Below are positions 20,333-28,757 of a stretch of 41,926 bases of DNA, piece after piece. The notes beneath the pieces are model-generated. The model ran no database searches, had not been told where the DNA came from, and saw only the letters and a program-made list of their open reading frames with translations. Numbering within the stretch: position 1 is the stretch's first letter; every line of letters begins with the position of its first letter. Origin of the DNA: Lysobacter sp. Root690. Its GTDB lineage: Bacteria; Pseudomonadota; Gammaproteobacteria; Xanthomonadales; Xanthomonadaceae. The translations under genes and the position numbers were made by a program. Where the stretch lies: NCBI RefSeq assembly GCF_001427785.1, contig NZ_LMHM01000014.1, forward strand, positions 5,351 through 47,276, in the 5' to 3' direction.

Positions 20333-20915
20333 CCAACGCGACCGAGCTTTCGGGCTGCGCCGAATCTGTGCGCATATCGCTGAAACATTTCGCATGCCGG
20401 GTGGCACACATGGCTTGCGCGCCTGAACGATTAAACTAGATATCCATCACATTTTCATGATGATGAACAACACATTTTTTCGGATTTTCTGCGCCGATTG
20501 CGCCTGACGCATAACTCGGCGCGAAACCTGTGCCATGCATTGCAGCGTTCGTCGCGCCGTGTCACACGCTACCCGCCTGGGCACTGCATTGGAGCAATGC
20601 GGCGGCGTACTGCCTTGTTGGCTTTCGAGACAACGCGACGCCCAGCGTCGCTGCGCGCAAGGCGAATTGGCGCGTTTTTATCCGTGGGTATGAGAAACAC
20701 GCAACGCATGTGCGCCCGTGGTTGTGCCGGGCATGCGCAATGCAGTTCGCCTGATCGTATCCACTTTTCCCCTATGGACAAGCCCGGATGCCTCGATTAT
20801 CGAAGGCGCGCAACACCGACCTGAGCGAGTGCTGGAGACAGCGAATCTTCGGCGGTGGCGCCAGTGAAAGGGGGGCGGCATGACGCATCACGCAGATCCG
20901 ACGCAGCGTCGATTT

Positions 20916-20950
20916 CGCATCGCGAATCGACCGCGCGCGTACGCGATGCG
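20916..20950. repeat. Inverted repeat, 9-base arms
   Basis: CGCATCGCG (20916-20924) is the reverse complement of CGCGATGCG (20942-20950). The 17-base spacer is GC-rich. No T-run follows, so a simple Rho-independent terminator is not supported. Confidence 0.55.
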
Positions 20951-21060
20951 CGTCGACGTGTCGGTGTGGCAAGAGCGCAATCCATGGCGCGGCAACAGGT
21001 GCGTTGACCACCGGGATGGGGATGCGCGGTGGCGGCGCACGCATGGACATGGCACCGGCG

Positions 21061-21107
21061 CCGCATTCGATCCCGCGACGACGCAAGCGCGTCGGGATCG
21101 AATGCGG
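21061..21107. repeat. Long perfect palindrome, 15-base arms
   Basis: CCGCATTCGATCCCG (21061-21075) pairs perfectly with CGGGATCGAATGCGG (21093-21107). Within the 17-base loop, ACGC and GCGT can pair further around AAGC. This is the strongest hairpin of the region. There is no following T-run. It lies about 145 bases upstream of the porin start. Confidence 0.8.
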
Positions 21108-21133
21108 ACGCCCGGCCCCATGCATTCGAATCA

Positions 21134-21161
21134 CGCGGATCGGCGCGAAGCGCGATCCGCG
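21134..21161. repeat. Palindrome, 9-base arms with extended stem
   Basis: CGCGGATCG (21134-21142) pairs with CGATCCGCG (21153-21161); CGC and GCG close the stem further around GAA, leaving one bulged G. It sits 27 bases after the larger palindrome, in the leader of the porin gene. Confidence 0.7.
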
Positions 21162-21251
21162 CCGGATAAGGGATGGCGGCGCCGCACGCACGCCGCGCCG
21201 GCATCGTAATCGCCGCATTGGGCGGCTTGGCTGTGAACAGGGGGCAGTGGT

Positions 21252-22412
21252 ATGTGGATCAAGAGCGCGCTCGCGAGCGCGATGTCGTTGGCGTTTTCGT
21301 CGGCCGTCGCGGCCGAGGCACCGAGCTACAGCCTGCTGGGCGACTGGCCGGTCAAGACCACGACCGAATCGGGCGTGGAGATCGGTCTGAGGGGAAATCT
21401 CAGCTACGACTACAACGAGTTCGGCGACGACCGGGTCGCCGGCGGCGGCGCGCGCTTCGCCGACGACCATGCCTGGCGCCGCCAGGAACTCAACGCCTAT
21501 GTACGCAAGCCGGGCGTGTTCGACGCCGCGATGGGCTACGACTTCGAGAACAAGGTCTGGCTCGACAACTTCATCCGCCTGTCCAACGAGCGCGGCGGCG
21601 ATCTGCGCATCGGCCAGTTCAAGACCGCGGTGGGCTATGAGGAAGGCGCGGTCGGCACCACGTCGACCACCTTTCTCGAACGCGCGCTGCCGGTGTCCAC
21701 GGTCTACGCGGGCCGTCGCCTGGGCGTCGACTGGACCTACGAAAAGCTCAAGGGCTGGTACATCAACGCCGCGGTCATGAGCGGCGGCGATCTGCAGGGC
21801 GACAACGACGGCCGCATGCTGGCCGCGCGGGTGGTGTTCAATCCGGTCAAGACCGATGCCGACATCGTGCATGTCGGCGTGTCGGGCTCGAACGAAAAAC
21901 GCGACGACGACAGCGCGCGCATCCGGGTGCGGCCCGAAGCCTTTCTGACTCCCGTGCGCTTGGTCGATTCGGGCGCGATCGGCTCGGTCGAAGCGATCAA
22001 CCGCGCCGGACTGGAGGCGATCTGGCAGCACGGGCCGTTGTTGCTGCAAAGCGAATACCTGCGCATGGCCGTGCAACGCGAGGGCCAGCCCGACTACGAA
22101 GCCGACGGTTACTACGTGTCCGGCGCCTGGGTGCTCACCGGCGAAAAGCGCAGCTACAAGAGCGCCGCGTTCGGCAACGTCAAGCCCAAGCACGACTACG
22201 GCGCGTTCGAAGTCGCGCTGCGCTATTCCACGGTCAATATCGATCACGGCTTGCTGCGCGGCGGCAAGCAGAAGGACTGGACGCTGGGCTTGAACTGGTA
22301 CATCGGCCAGCACTTCAAGTTGCAGGCCAACTACGTCGTGGTCGACAGCGAGCGCCGCGGCGTCGAGCTGGATCCGAATATCACCGAACTGCGCATGCAG
22401 GTCTATTTCTGA
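21252..22412 (+). CDS. Outer-membrane porin of the OprP/OprO (phosphate-selective porin) family
   Basis: A 386-residue protein with a short signal peptide (WIKSALASAMSLAFSSAVAA, cleavage after AVA-A). Many alternating beta strands follow and the C-terminal residue is Phe (MQVYF), the outer-membrane insertion signature. Family landmarks are GLRGNLSYDYNEF near the start, DNFIRLSNERGGDLRIGQFK, TFLERALPVSTVYAGRRLG and DWTLGLNWYIGQHFKLQANY with VVDSER near the end. OprP/OprO of Pseudomonas transport phosphate or polyphosphate. Whether this homologue prefers phosphate cannot be read from sequence, since the Arg/Lys ladder was not mapped. A GGGGG-containing site lies about 9 bases before ATG. No Pho box was identified. 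The kinase gene follows after 157 bases on the same strand. Confidence 0.87.
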   Translation: MWIKSALASAMSLAFSSAVAAEAPSYSLLGDWPVKTTTESGVEIGLRGNLSYDYNEFGDDRVAGGGARFADDHAWRRQELNAYVRKPGVFDAAMGYDFENKVWLDNFIRLSNERGGDLRIGQFKTAVGYEEGAVGTTSTTFLERALPVSTVYAGRRLGVDWTYEKLKGWYINAAVMSGGDLQGDNDGRMLAARVVFNPVKTDADIVHVGVSGSNEKRDDDSARIRVRPEAFLTPVRLVDSGAIGSVEAINRAGLEAIWQHGPLLLQSEYLRMAVQREGQPDYEADGYYVSGAWVLTGEKRSYKSAAFGNVKPKHDYGAFEVALRYSTVNIDHGLLRGGKQKDWTLGLNWYIGQHFKLQANYVVVDSERRGVELDPNITELRMQVYF

Positions 22413-22569
22413 GATCGCATCGGGTTCGAAATCGCGCGTCCGGATGAACGACGCGCCGCGCCGCTGCAAGCCATCGCAGCGGCCGCATCGGTGTCATGGG
22501 GCCATGCGGACGGCGGACTGATGCAAAAGCGCCGGACGCATTCCGGCATCGCTCACAGGGGGAGCCACC

Positions 22570-24741
22570 ATGCAACAGACAAAAGGCAATACGTTCTGGA
22601 AACGGTATTTCATTCTGGTTGTAGCGGTGAGTCTGTTCCTGATCATCTCCGTGGCCCTGATCGGCGCGAGCTTGCTGCTGTCGGGGCGGATCGGACAAGG
22701 CACCCACGCCCGCGACTTGGCCGGCGGCGAGCGCAGCGCATCGCAGATCGTGCTTCGATCGATGTTGGAAATGCAGCAGGACATCGCCGCGGGCCGGCCG
22801 GCTTCGACCGAGAACAGCGACGCCCTGCGTCAGCGCTCGGACTTGATCAGCAATACCATCAAGCTGTTCAACGAGGGCGGCAAGATGCCCGGGGACGACA
22901 ATCCGACCGCTCTGGACAAAGGCATCGTGTCGGCGGAGATGGCCGGATTGAACCGCGAAATCGCGACGATCTGGGGGCCGTATAAAGGCCACATCGACGC
23001 CGTGCTCGGCGGCGAGACGGTCGACCCGGTCGCGCTGGCCCGCGCGGTCGACTACGGCCGCGCCAACAACACCGGGTTGTTCAAGCTCCTCAACAAGCAG
23101 GTCAGTGCATCGCAGGCGATTACGGAGCAGGCCAATCGCCAGTTGAGCTTGGCTCAGACCATCGGCGCGGCCTTGATCGTGCTGAACTTCCTGTTCACCG
23201 CGTTGGTCGCGTTCCGTCGACTGGTCGCGGGCGACCGCGCCGTCGTCCAGTCGCGCAAGCAGACCGACGACATCCTGGCGACGGTGAAGGAAGGCCTGTT
23301 TCTGGTGACCAGCGACTTCGTGATCGGCAGCCAGATGTCGAACTCGCTGCCGCAGATCATGCAGCGCAAAGTCGAGCCGGGCATGAACCTGATCGAGGTG
23401 ATGCGCACGATGGTGACGCCGCAGACGCTGGAGGCGACCCGCGATTACCTGGGTCTGCTGTTCGGAAAGCGAGTCAAGGAAAACCTGGTCGCCAGCCTCA
23501 ATCCTCTGTCGGAAGTCCCGGTCGCCGGCGGCAGCGACGGCCGCGGCCAGCTGCAATCGCGTTACCTGAATTTCCAGTTCAACCGCGTGCAGGAAAGCGA
23601 GGACACGGTGTATCTGCTGGTGACGGTGTCCGACGCCTCCGAGCGCGTGCGCCTGACCAACGAGATCTCCGCGGCGAAGACCCGCACCCGCGAGGAAATG
23701 GAAGCTCTGCTGCGCGTGCTCAGCCGCGAGTCCAGCGAAGTGCGCCTGTTCCTGCACCGGGTCGGCGTGGTGCTCGAGCGGGTCAACGACGATCTGCGCC
23801 AGGCCGCCGCGCGCCGCACCGGCACCGACTACAGCGAACTGGTCAACGCGATCTTCCGCGACGTGCATTCGCTCAAGAGCGAGGCCGCCGCGCTCAGCCT
23901 GGACATGATCGAGGCCCTGGCCCACACCTTCGAGGTCGACCTGATCAACCTGCGCGACCGCGGCTCGGTGGAAGGCAGCGACATGGTCAAGATGACCGTG
24001 CATCTGGACGACATGTTCGAATGCGTGGCGACGATCCGCGATTTCCTCGACCGCATGGCCGGCAACCGCGACGTGTCGGTGCCGCAGGCCGCGGTCACGC
24101 CGTCGCAGCGCGCGGTCGAAGGCTGGAACACGCTGGCCGAGCGTATCGCCCGCGAACAGGGCAAACAGGTGCAGTTGGATCTGCAATTGCAGGCGTTCGA
24201 TCGCCTGCCGGGCGAAACCTTGAACGCGCTGCGCACGATCGGCCTGCAACTGCTGCGCAACGCGGTGGTGCATGGCATCGAACCGGCGGCCGAGCGGCAG
24301 GCGCGGGCGAAACCGTCGGTCGGCACGGTCAGTTTCCGCAGCGAGGACGTCGGCAGTCGCCAGGTCGAGCTGGTGGTGCGCGACGACGGCCGCGGCCTGG
24401 ATGTCGCGCGGATTCGCGCGGCCTTGAGCGCGTCGGGCCGCTACGGCATCGAACAGCTCGAAACGCTCAGCGACCGCGACGTGATCATGAAGATCTTCGA
24501 GCCCGGCGTGTCCACCGCCGAGCACAGCGACCGCGACGCCGGTCACGGCATCGGCATGGATCTGGTGATGAAGCAGGTGCGTTCGCTGTCGGGAACGATC
24601 GCGCTGTCGACCAAGGTCGGCGCCTACACCGAGTTCCGCATCCGTTTGCCGGTCGCCGAAAGCAAGCCGGTCGACGCCGGCAACGGCGCGCATGCGCCCG
24701 CGCTGCCGGCCGGTCCGGCCGACTTTCAACTGACCTTCTGA
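22570..24741 (+). CDS. Membrane-bound CheA-like histidine kinase with internal HPt, no CheW domain
   Basis: The 723-residue protein has two membrane helices (about 13-38 and 193-217) enclosing a periplasmic segment of about 150 residues. A PAS-like cytoplasmic region (about 225-370, DDILATVKEGLFLVTSDFVI and YLLVTVSDASERVRL) follows. Next is a coiled linker, an HPt module with His433 (RDVHSLKSEAAALS), and a CheA-type HATPase domain: Asn564 in LLRNAVVHGIE, DDGRGLD at 605-611, FEPGVSTAEHSD, and GHGIGMDLV from 658. The chain ends in a Pro/Ala-rich tail without the CheW-like P5 domain of chemotaxis kinases, and no P3 dimerisation bundle is obvious. So it is a sensor kinase assembled from CheA parts. 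A good ribosome site (AGGGGGAG) precedes ATG 22570. It forms a unit with the receiver (12-base gap) and the CheX-like gene. Input signal unknown. Confidence 0.85.
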   Translation: MQQTKGNTFWKRYFILVVAVSLFLIISVALIGASLLLSGRIGQGTHARDLAGGERSASQIVLRSMLEMQQDIAAGRPASTENSDALRQRSDLISNTIKLFNEGGKMPGDDNPTALDKGIVSAEMAGLNREIATIWGPYKGHIDAVLGGETVDPVALARAVDYGRANNTGLFKLLNKQVSASQAITEQANRQLSLAQTIGAALIVLNFLFTALVAFRRLVAGDRAVVQSRKQTDDILATVKEGLFLVTSDFVIGSQMSNSLPQIMQRKVEPGMNLIEVMRTMVTPQTLEATRDYLGLLFGKRVKENLVASLNPLSEVPVAGGSDGRGQLQSRYLNFQFNRVQESEDTVYLLVTVSDASERVRLTNEISAAKTRTREEMEALLRVLSRESSEVRLFLHRVGVVLERVNDDLRQAAARRTGTDYSELVNAIFRDVHSLKSEAAALSLDMIEALAHTFEVDLINLRDRGSVEGSDMVKMTVHLDDMFECVATIRDFLDRMAGNRDVSVPQAAVTPSQRAVEGWNTLAERIAREQGKQVQLDLQLQAFDRLPGETLNALRTIGLQLLRNAVVHGIEPAAERQARAKPSVGTVSFRSEDVGSRQVELVVRDDGRGLDVARIRAALSASGRYGIEQLETLSDRDVIMKIFEPGVSTAEHSDRDAGHGIGMDLVMKQVRSLSGTIALSTKVGAYTEFRIRLPVAESKPVDAGNGAHAPALPAGPADFQLTF

Positions 24742-24753
24742 GCAGGATCCACG

Positions 24754-25119
24754 ATGAAGCTGATGATCGTTGACGATTCCAACGTGATCCGCCAGCGCAT
24801 CGCGCGCCTGGCGGGAGATGCGCGCCTGCCCGGTCTGGAGATCGTGGGCCAGGCCCGCAACGGCGCCGAGGCGCTGAGCATGTTCGTGCGCTATCACCCC
24901 GACGTGGTGACGATGGACTTGACCATGCCGGAGCTGGGCGGGGTGGAGTGCACCGAGCAGATCGCCGCGATCGACGAGAAGGTGAACATTCTCGTCGTCT
25001 CCGCGCTCAGCGACAAAACCACCGCCATCAGCGCGCTCAAGAAGGGCGCGCGTGGCTTCCTCTACAAGCCGTTCACCGACGACCAACTGGTCGAAGCCTT
25101 ACTGGAGATGCTGCCTTGA
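24754..25119 (+). CDS. CheY-like single-domain response regulator
   Basis: A 121-residue receiver with the acidic pair (DD 7-8), phosphoacceptor Asp55 (TMDLTMPELGG), Ser in VVSALSDKT and Lys in LYKPF. It has no output domain. The N-terminal KLMIVDDSNVIRQRI and the GVE segment resemble CheY/CheB-type receivers. It lies 12 bases after the CheA-like kinase (ribosome site AGCAGGA), and its stop codon overlaps the TTG start of the CheX-like gene. The likely phosphate source is the kinase HPt His433. Its target is unknown. Confidence 0.9.
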   Translation: MKLMIVDDSNVIRQRIARLAGDARLPGLEIVGQARNGAEALSMFVRYHPDVVTMDLTMPELGGVECTEQIAAIDEKVNILVVSALSDKTTAISALKKGARGFLYKPFTDDQLVEALLEMLP

Positions 25120-25577
25120 GCGACCTCAACGAGACCGAGATCAAGGTCTTCATCGACGCGGTGACCAACTACTTCAATCAGCTCACCCAGGAAGCGGCGC
25201 AGGTGCGCGGCGCGTTCCTCGACGACAACAGCGGCACGGTGCCGGTCTACGACTACAGCGGCCAGATCTCGATCAGCGGCCAGTTCCGCGGCACCATCAC
25301 CGTGTCGGCGCCGCGCGCGATGATCCGGCATCTGCTGCTGGCCTTGAACGAGAGCGACCAGTCCGACGCCAACCTGCGCGACACCGTCGGCGAACTGGCC
25401 AACACCCTGGCCGGCAACGCGCGCAAGCACTTCGGCGGCGACATGGAGATCTCGGTGCCCAAGACCGCGGCCGGCGCGATCAGCAACAGCGGCTCGCGTA
25501 AGCGGCCGTACGTGATCATGGTCAGCTGGAAGACTTACAGCGCGTCGCTGGTGGTCGATATCGAGCGCCTGGACTGA
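25116..25577 (+). CDS. CheX-like chemotaxis phosphatase-family protein
   Basis: A 153-residue protein read from TTG 25116, which overlaps the preceding stop as TTGA. ATG codons upstream in frame would fall deep in the receiver gene. It has the CheX/CheC-type layout: an N-terminal helix (TEIKVFIDAVTNYFNQLTQE), a central strand (YSGQISISGQFRGTITVSAP), and the phosphatase helix NLRDTVGELANTLAGNARKHF carrying the family E-x-x-N pattern (Glu and Asn in GELAN). A C-terminal PYVIMVSWKTYSASLVVDIE strand pair follows. CheX proteins dephosphorylate CheY-P, so this gene probably resets the adjacent receiver. The kinase-receiver-phosphatase order makes a complete switch. Confidence 0.82.
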   Translation: MSDLNETEIKVFIDAVTNYFNQLTQEAAQVRGAFLDDNSGTVPVYDYSGQISISGQFRGTITVSAPRAMIRHLLLALNESDQSDANLRDTVGELANTLAGNARKHFGGDMEISVPKTAAGAISNSGSRKRPYVIMVSWKTYSASLVVDIERLD

Positions 25578-25856
25578 GCAACGCTCGAACGGTTTGCGAA
25601 GGCGGCTTCGGTCGTGACGGCGGCGTCCGTGGCGCAGTTCCCCCCTGAACAGTGCGTCACCGCGGGCGTTGGTGCGGTATGCCGTCAGGCCGGAGCCGTC
25701 TTCGCGATCTTGATGTGATGGCCGAGCGGTTGAGGTGCGGCGCGAGCCGCGACTACGCCACGTCATGCGCCGGCGTTCCTCGGGCGGTAATCGCGTAGTG
25801 ACCGACTTCAGCTGGCACCAACTGTGCCGATACGCTGCCGACTCGGCGATCTTCGC

Positions 25857-26594
25857 TCAAGCCAAGTCGCCAAACCGCGCCTGCAGGGCCGCGATCGCCG
25901 CCAGCCCGGCGGTTTCGGTGCGCAGAATCCGCGGCCCGAGCCGCAGTCCCTGAAAGCCGGCTTCGCGCAGTTGCTGGCGGTCCAGCGGCGACCAGCCGCC
26001 TTCGGGGCCGATAGCGAGCAGCACCGGCGTGTCGGCGTCGACGTGCAGGGTCGAGAACGACAGTTCGCCTTCGGGATCCAGGATCAGGCGCAACCCGCCC
26101 GGGTCCAGCCCTGCCAAGGTCGCCTGCAGCGAACGCGGCGCCGACACGGCGGGCACGCGCGCGCGTCCGCTTTGTTCGCACGCGGAGCCGACCACGCTGC
26201 GCCAATGCGCGAGGCGCTTCTCCGCGCGCGCTTCGTCGAGCTTGACCTCGCTGCGCTGCGACCACAGCGGATGCAGCGCGCTGACGCCCAGTTCGGTCGC
26301 CTTCTGCAGGATCAGGTCCATCTTTTCGCCGCGCGCGATGCCCTGCAGCAGGATCAAGGCCAGCGACGATTCGCGCGCGACGTCTTCGACCGACACGATC
26401 TCCACCCGCACCTCGCGCTTGCCCAGCGCCGAAATACGACCGTGATAATCGCAACCGTCGCCATTGAACAGCACGCAGGCATCGCCGACTTCGTGACGCA
26501 GCACGCGCGCCAGATGGGTCGCGGGACCTTCCGGCAATACGACCTCGCGGCCGGCGGCGAGATCGGCGTCGACATGGACTCGGGTCAGGCGCAT
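25857..26594 (-). CDS. rsmE: 16S rRNA m3U1498 methyltransferase RsmE
   Basis: RsmE methylates N3 of U1498 in 16S rRNA using S-adenosylmethionine. The 245-residue product has the N-terminal PUA-like part ([37 protein letters not shown]) and the C-terminal SPOUT knot: QKATELGVSALHPLWSQRSE, LLAIGPEGGWSPLD and LRLGPRILRTETAGLAAIAA. ATG 26594 overlaps the end of bioA by ten bases, so the two are cotranscribed, with rsmE second. Confidence 0.95.
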   Translation of the reverse strand: MRLTRVHVDADLAAGREVVLPEGPATHLARVLRHEVGDACVLFNGDGCDYHGRISALGKREVRVEIVSVEDVARESSLALILLQGIARGEKMDLILQKATELGVSALHPLWSQRSEVKLDEARAEKRLAHWRSVVGSACEQSGRARVPAVSAPRSLQATLAGLDPGGLRLILDPEGELSFSTLHVDADTPVLLAIGPEGGWSPLDRQQLREAGFQGLRLGPRILRTETAGLAAIAALQARFGDLA

Positions 26595-28012
26595 GCGGCG
26601 GCCTCCTGCACAGCGTGATCGATCGCCGCGCGCGTGGTCGCGGCGAGCAAGTTCAAGGCGTCGTCGTCGATGCAGTACGGTGGCATCCAGTACAAGGTGT
26701 CGCCGAGCGGGCGCAGCAGCACGCCGCGTTCGAGCGCGGCGCGGTAGGCGCGCAGGCCGATGCGCGCGGCCGGATCGAACGGCGTGCGCTTGTCGCCGCC
26801 GCGGGTCAGTTCGAACGCGACGATCATGCCGGCCTGACGCACGTCGGCGACCTGCGGGTGATCGACGAACTCGGAGGCCAGCGCGGCCATGCGCTGCGAG
26901 GTCGCGCGATTGCGTTCGATCACCTTGTCGTCGTCGAAGATCGACAGGCTCGCCAGCGCCGCCGCGCACGCCAGCGGATTGCCGGTGTAGCTGTGCGAAT
27001 GCAGAAAGGCGCGTTCGCGCGAATCGTCGAGGAAGCCGTCGTAGATCGATTGGGTGGTCAGCACCGCCGCCAGCGGGAGCGCGCCGCCGGTCAGGCCCTT
27101 GGACAGGCACAGCAGGTCGGGCATGACCCCGGCCTGTTCGCTCGCGAACATGGTGCCGGTGCGGCCGAAGCCGACCGCGATCTCGTCGGCGATCAGGAAC
27201 ACGCCGTGTTGGTCGCACAGTTCGCGGGCGAGCTTGAGGTACAGCGGATCGTGCATGCGCATGCCGCCGGCGCACTGCACGCGCGGCTCCAGGATCAGCG
27301 CGCAGACTTCATCGGCATGGCGTTCGAGCAGATCGCGCAAAGCCTGCGCCGCGTGGCGCGCGCGCTCGGCCGGGGTTTCGCCGGCCTCGCAGGCGTAGGC
27401 GTCGGGCGAGGGCGCGAAGATAGATTCGGCCAGCAGCGGCGCGTAAATCCGCCGATACAGCGGAATATCGCCGACCGCGAGCGCGCCCAGGGTTTCGCCG
27501 TGATAGCCGTTTTCCAGGGCGATGAACTTGGTCCGGCCCTCGACCCCGCGATTGCGGAACCAGTGGAACGCCATCTTCAGCGCGACCTCGACCCCGGCCG
27601 AACCGTTGTCGGCGTAGAACACCTTGCTCAGCGGCGCGCGGTCGGGCTGGCGCGGCGCGATCGCGAGCAGGCGCTCGGCCAGTTCGACCGCGGGCGGGTG
27701 CGAGCAGCCGGCCAGGATCACGTGCTCCAGGGTCAGCGCCTGGGTCGCGATGGCCTGGGCGATGCGCGGCTCGGCATGACCGAACAGGTTGGTCCACCAA
27801 CTGGAAATCGCGTCCAGGTAGCGGCGTCCGTCCTGGCCGATCAGCCATTCGCCGCGGCCGCTGGCGATCGGCAGCAAGGGCAGGGTGTGGGGATGCTCAC
27901 GCATCTGGGTGCAGGGGTGCCACAGCACTTTCAGGTCGCGTTCGCGCCATGAGTCCGCCGCGTCGGCACCCGGCTCTGTTAGCATCATCGGGTCGTGAGT
28001 GATCTCTCGCAT
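26585..28012 (-). CDS. bioA: Adenosylmethionine-8-amino-7-oxononanoate aminotransferase
   Basis: BioA converts 7-keto-8-aminopelargonate to 7,8-diaminopelargonate in biotin synthesis, using S-adenosylmethionine as amino donor and PLP. The frame gives 475 residues (Escherichia coli 429). [62 protein letters not shown] (Asp276) and [12 protein letters not shown] (PLP Lys305) are all diagnostic. Three starts are possible: 28012, 27988 and 27985. A GATAAT hexamer on the minus strand at 28019-28024 would place transcription near 28011, which favours the internal ATGs at 27988/27985. The start is therefore uncertain; the identity is not. It is divergent from nudE; other bio genes are not in the window. 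Confidence 0.95.
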   Translation of the reverse strand: MREITHDPMMLTEPGADAADSWRERDLKVLWHPCTQMREHPHTLPLLPIASGRGEWLIGQDGRRYLDAISSWWTNLFGHAEPRIAQAIATQALTLEHVILAGCSHPPAVELAERLLAIAPRQPDRAPLSKVFYADNGSAGVEVALKMAFHWFRNRGVEGRTKFIALENGYHGETLGALAVGDIPLYRRIYAPLLAESIFAPSPDAYACEAGETPAERARHAAQALRDLLERHADEVCALILEPRVQCAGGMRMHDPLYLKLARELCDQHGVFLIADEIAVGFGRTGTMFASEQAGVMPDLLCLSKGLTGGALPLAAVLTTQSIYDGFLDDSRERAFLHSHSYTGNPLACAAALASLSIFDDDKVIERNRATSQRMAALASEFVDHPQVADVRQAGMIVAFELTRGGDKRTPFDPAARIGLRAYRAALERGVLLRPLGDTLYWMPPYCIDDDALNLLAATTRAAIDHAVQEAAACA

Positions 28013-28077
28013 CCCCCTATTATCGTGCCTTTCTGCCCTGTGCTCATGCCCGGATCATTCTTGCTCGGCGCGGCGCC

Positions 28078-28713
28078 ATGAGCCGCCGGCTGCCGATCAT
28101 CCACAACGTCACCGAGCACGACGCCGGTCCGTACCGGATGGAATCGCTCGACCTGGAGTTCTCCAACGGCGAACGCCGCCGCTACGAGCGCCTGCACGGC
28201 CGCAATCGCGGCGCCGGCCCGGGCGCGGTGGTGGTGGTGCCGATGCTCGATGACGAAACCGTGCTGCTGGTACGCGAGTATGCGGCCGGCGTGCATCGCT
28301 ACGAACTGGGCCTGGTCAAGGGCCGCATCGACGCCGGCGAGAACGCGATCGAGGCCGCCGACCGCGAACTCAAGGAAGAAGCCGGTTACGGCGCTCGCTC
28401 GCTGACTGTGCTGCGCACGCTGACCCTGGCGCCGACCTACATGAGCCACCAGGCCCATCTGGTGCTGGCGCGCGATCTGTATCCGCAGCGCCTGGTCGGC
28501 GACGAACCCGAAGAACTCGAAGTGGTGCCGTGGAAGCTCGACGCGCTGCACGAGTTGATCCTGCGCGAGGATTTTTCCGAAGGCCGCAGCATCGCCGCGT
28601 TGTTCATCGCCCGCGAATGGCTGCGCAACGGCGAGCCCGCGCCGCATCCGCAAGTCACCGCCGATGCCGCGGTCGCCACTGAAGCGGTCGCGCCCGCCGG
28701 GCCGACGCCATAA
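28078..28713 (+). CDS. nudE: ADP compounds hydrolase NudE (Nudix family)
   Basis: A 211-residue Nudix hydrolase. The Nudix box runs GRIDAGENAIEAADRELKEE followed by AGYG, matching G-x5-E-x7-R-E-x2-E-E-x-G-x. The NudE-specific features are RRRYERLHGR, the VREYAAGVHRYELGLVKGRI strand and TLAPTYMSHQAHLVLARDLY. NudE cleaves ADP-ribose, Ap3A and NADH. The last about 25 residues are an Ala/Pro-rich tail not usual for the family. It is followed after a triplicated 14-base element by cysQ, which commonly pairs with nudE. Confidence 0.93.
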   Translation: MSRRLPIIHNVTEHDAGPYRMESLDLEFSNGERRRYERLHGRNRGAGPGAVVVVPMLDDETVLLVREYAAGVHRYELGLVKGRIDAGENAIEAADRELKEEAGYGARSLTVLRTLTLAPTYMSHQAHLVLARDLYPQRLVGDEPEELEVVPWKLDALHELILREDFSEGRSIAALFIAREWLRNGEPAPHPQVTADAAVATEAVAPAGPTP

Positions 28714-28715
28714 GC

Positions 28716-28757
28716 CCGATGTTATGAGTCCGATGTTATGAGTCCGATGTTATGAGT
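28716..28757 (+). repeat. Three tandem 14-base repeats forming coupled minicistrons before cysQ
   Basis: CCGATGTTATGAGT is repeated three times (28716-28729, 28730-28743, 28744-28757). The unit length is not a multiple of three. The ATG at 28724 opens a frame MSPML ending in TGA at 28739-28741, which overlaps the ATG at 28738. That second ATG again encodes MSPML and ends in TGA 28753-28755, overlapping the cysQ start ATG at 28752. The last copy therefore supplies the cysQ initiation codon, and two five-codon frames are chained to it by ATGA overlaps. Confidence 0.93.

Larger units (their letters stand above)
20333..21251. other. 919-base intergenic region with AT-rich island and palindromes
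   Basis: No convincing gene lies here. Positions 20430-20490 form an AT-rich island in GC-rich surroundings, with a short inverted repeat TTCAT-GATG-ATGAA (20454-20467), which could be promoter DNA or a regulator site. Further right are three palindromes (listed separately) before the porin. An unannotated small RNA is possible but nothing in the sequence proves one; I see no hairpin followed by a U-run. Confidence 0.6.

Noticed and set aside
21061-21107. Rho-independent terminator
   Set aside because: The hairpin is not followed by a T-run on either strand, and it lies over 700 bases from the nearest upstream stop.
22413-22569. Riboswitch or small RNA upstream of the CheA-like kinase
   Set aside because: No conserved riboswitch core or strong hairpin was recognised in this short gap.
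22381-25086. A 900-codon minus-strand frame opposite the CheA-like kinase
   Set aside because: The composition (His/Arg/Asp/Gln-rich) is that of antisense reading; the plus strand carries clear kinase and receiver motifs.
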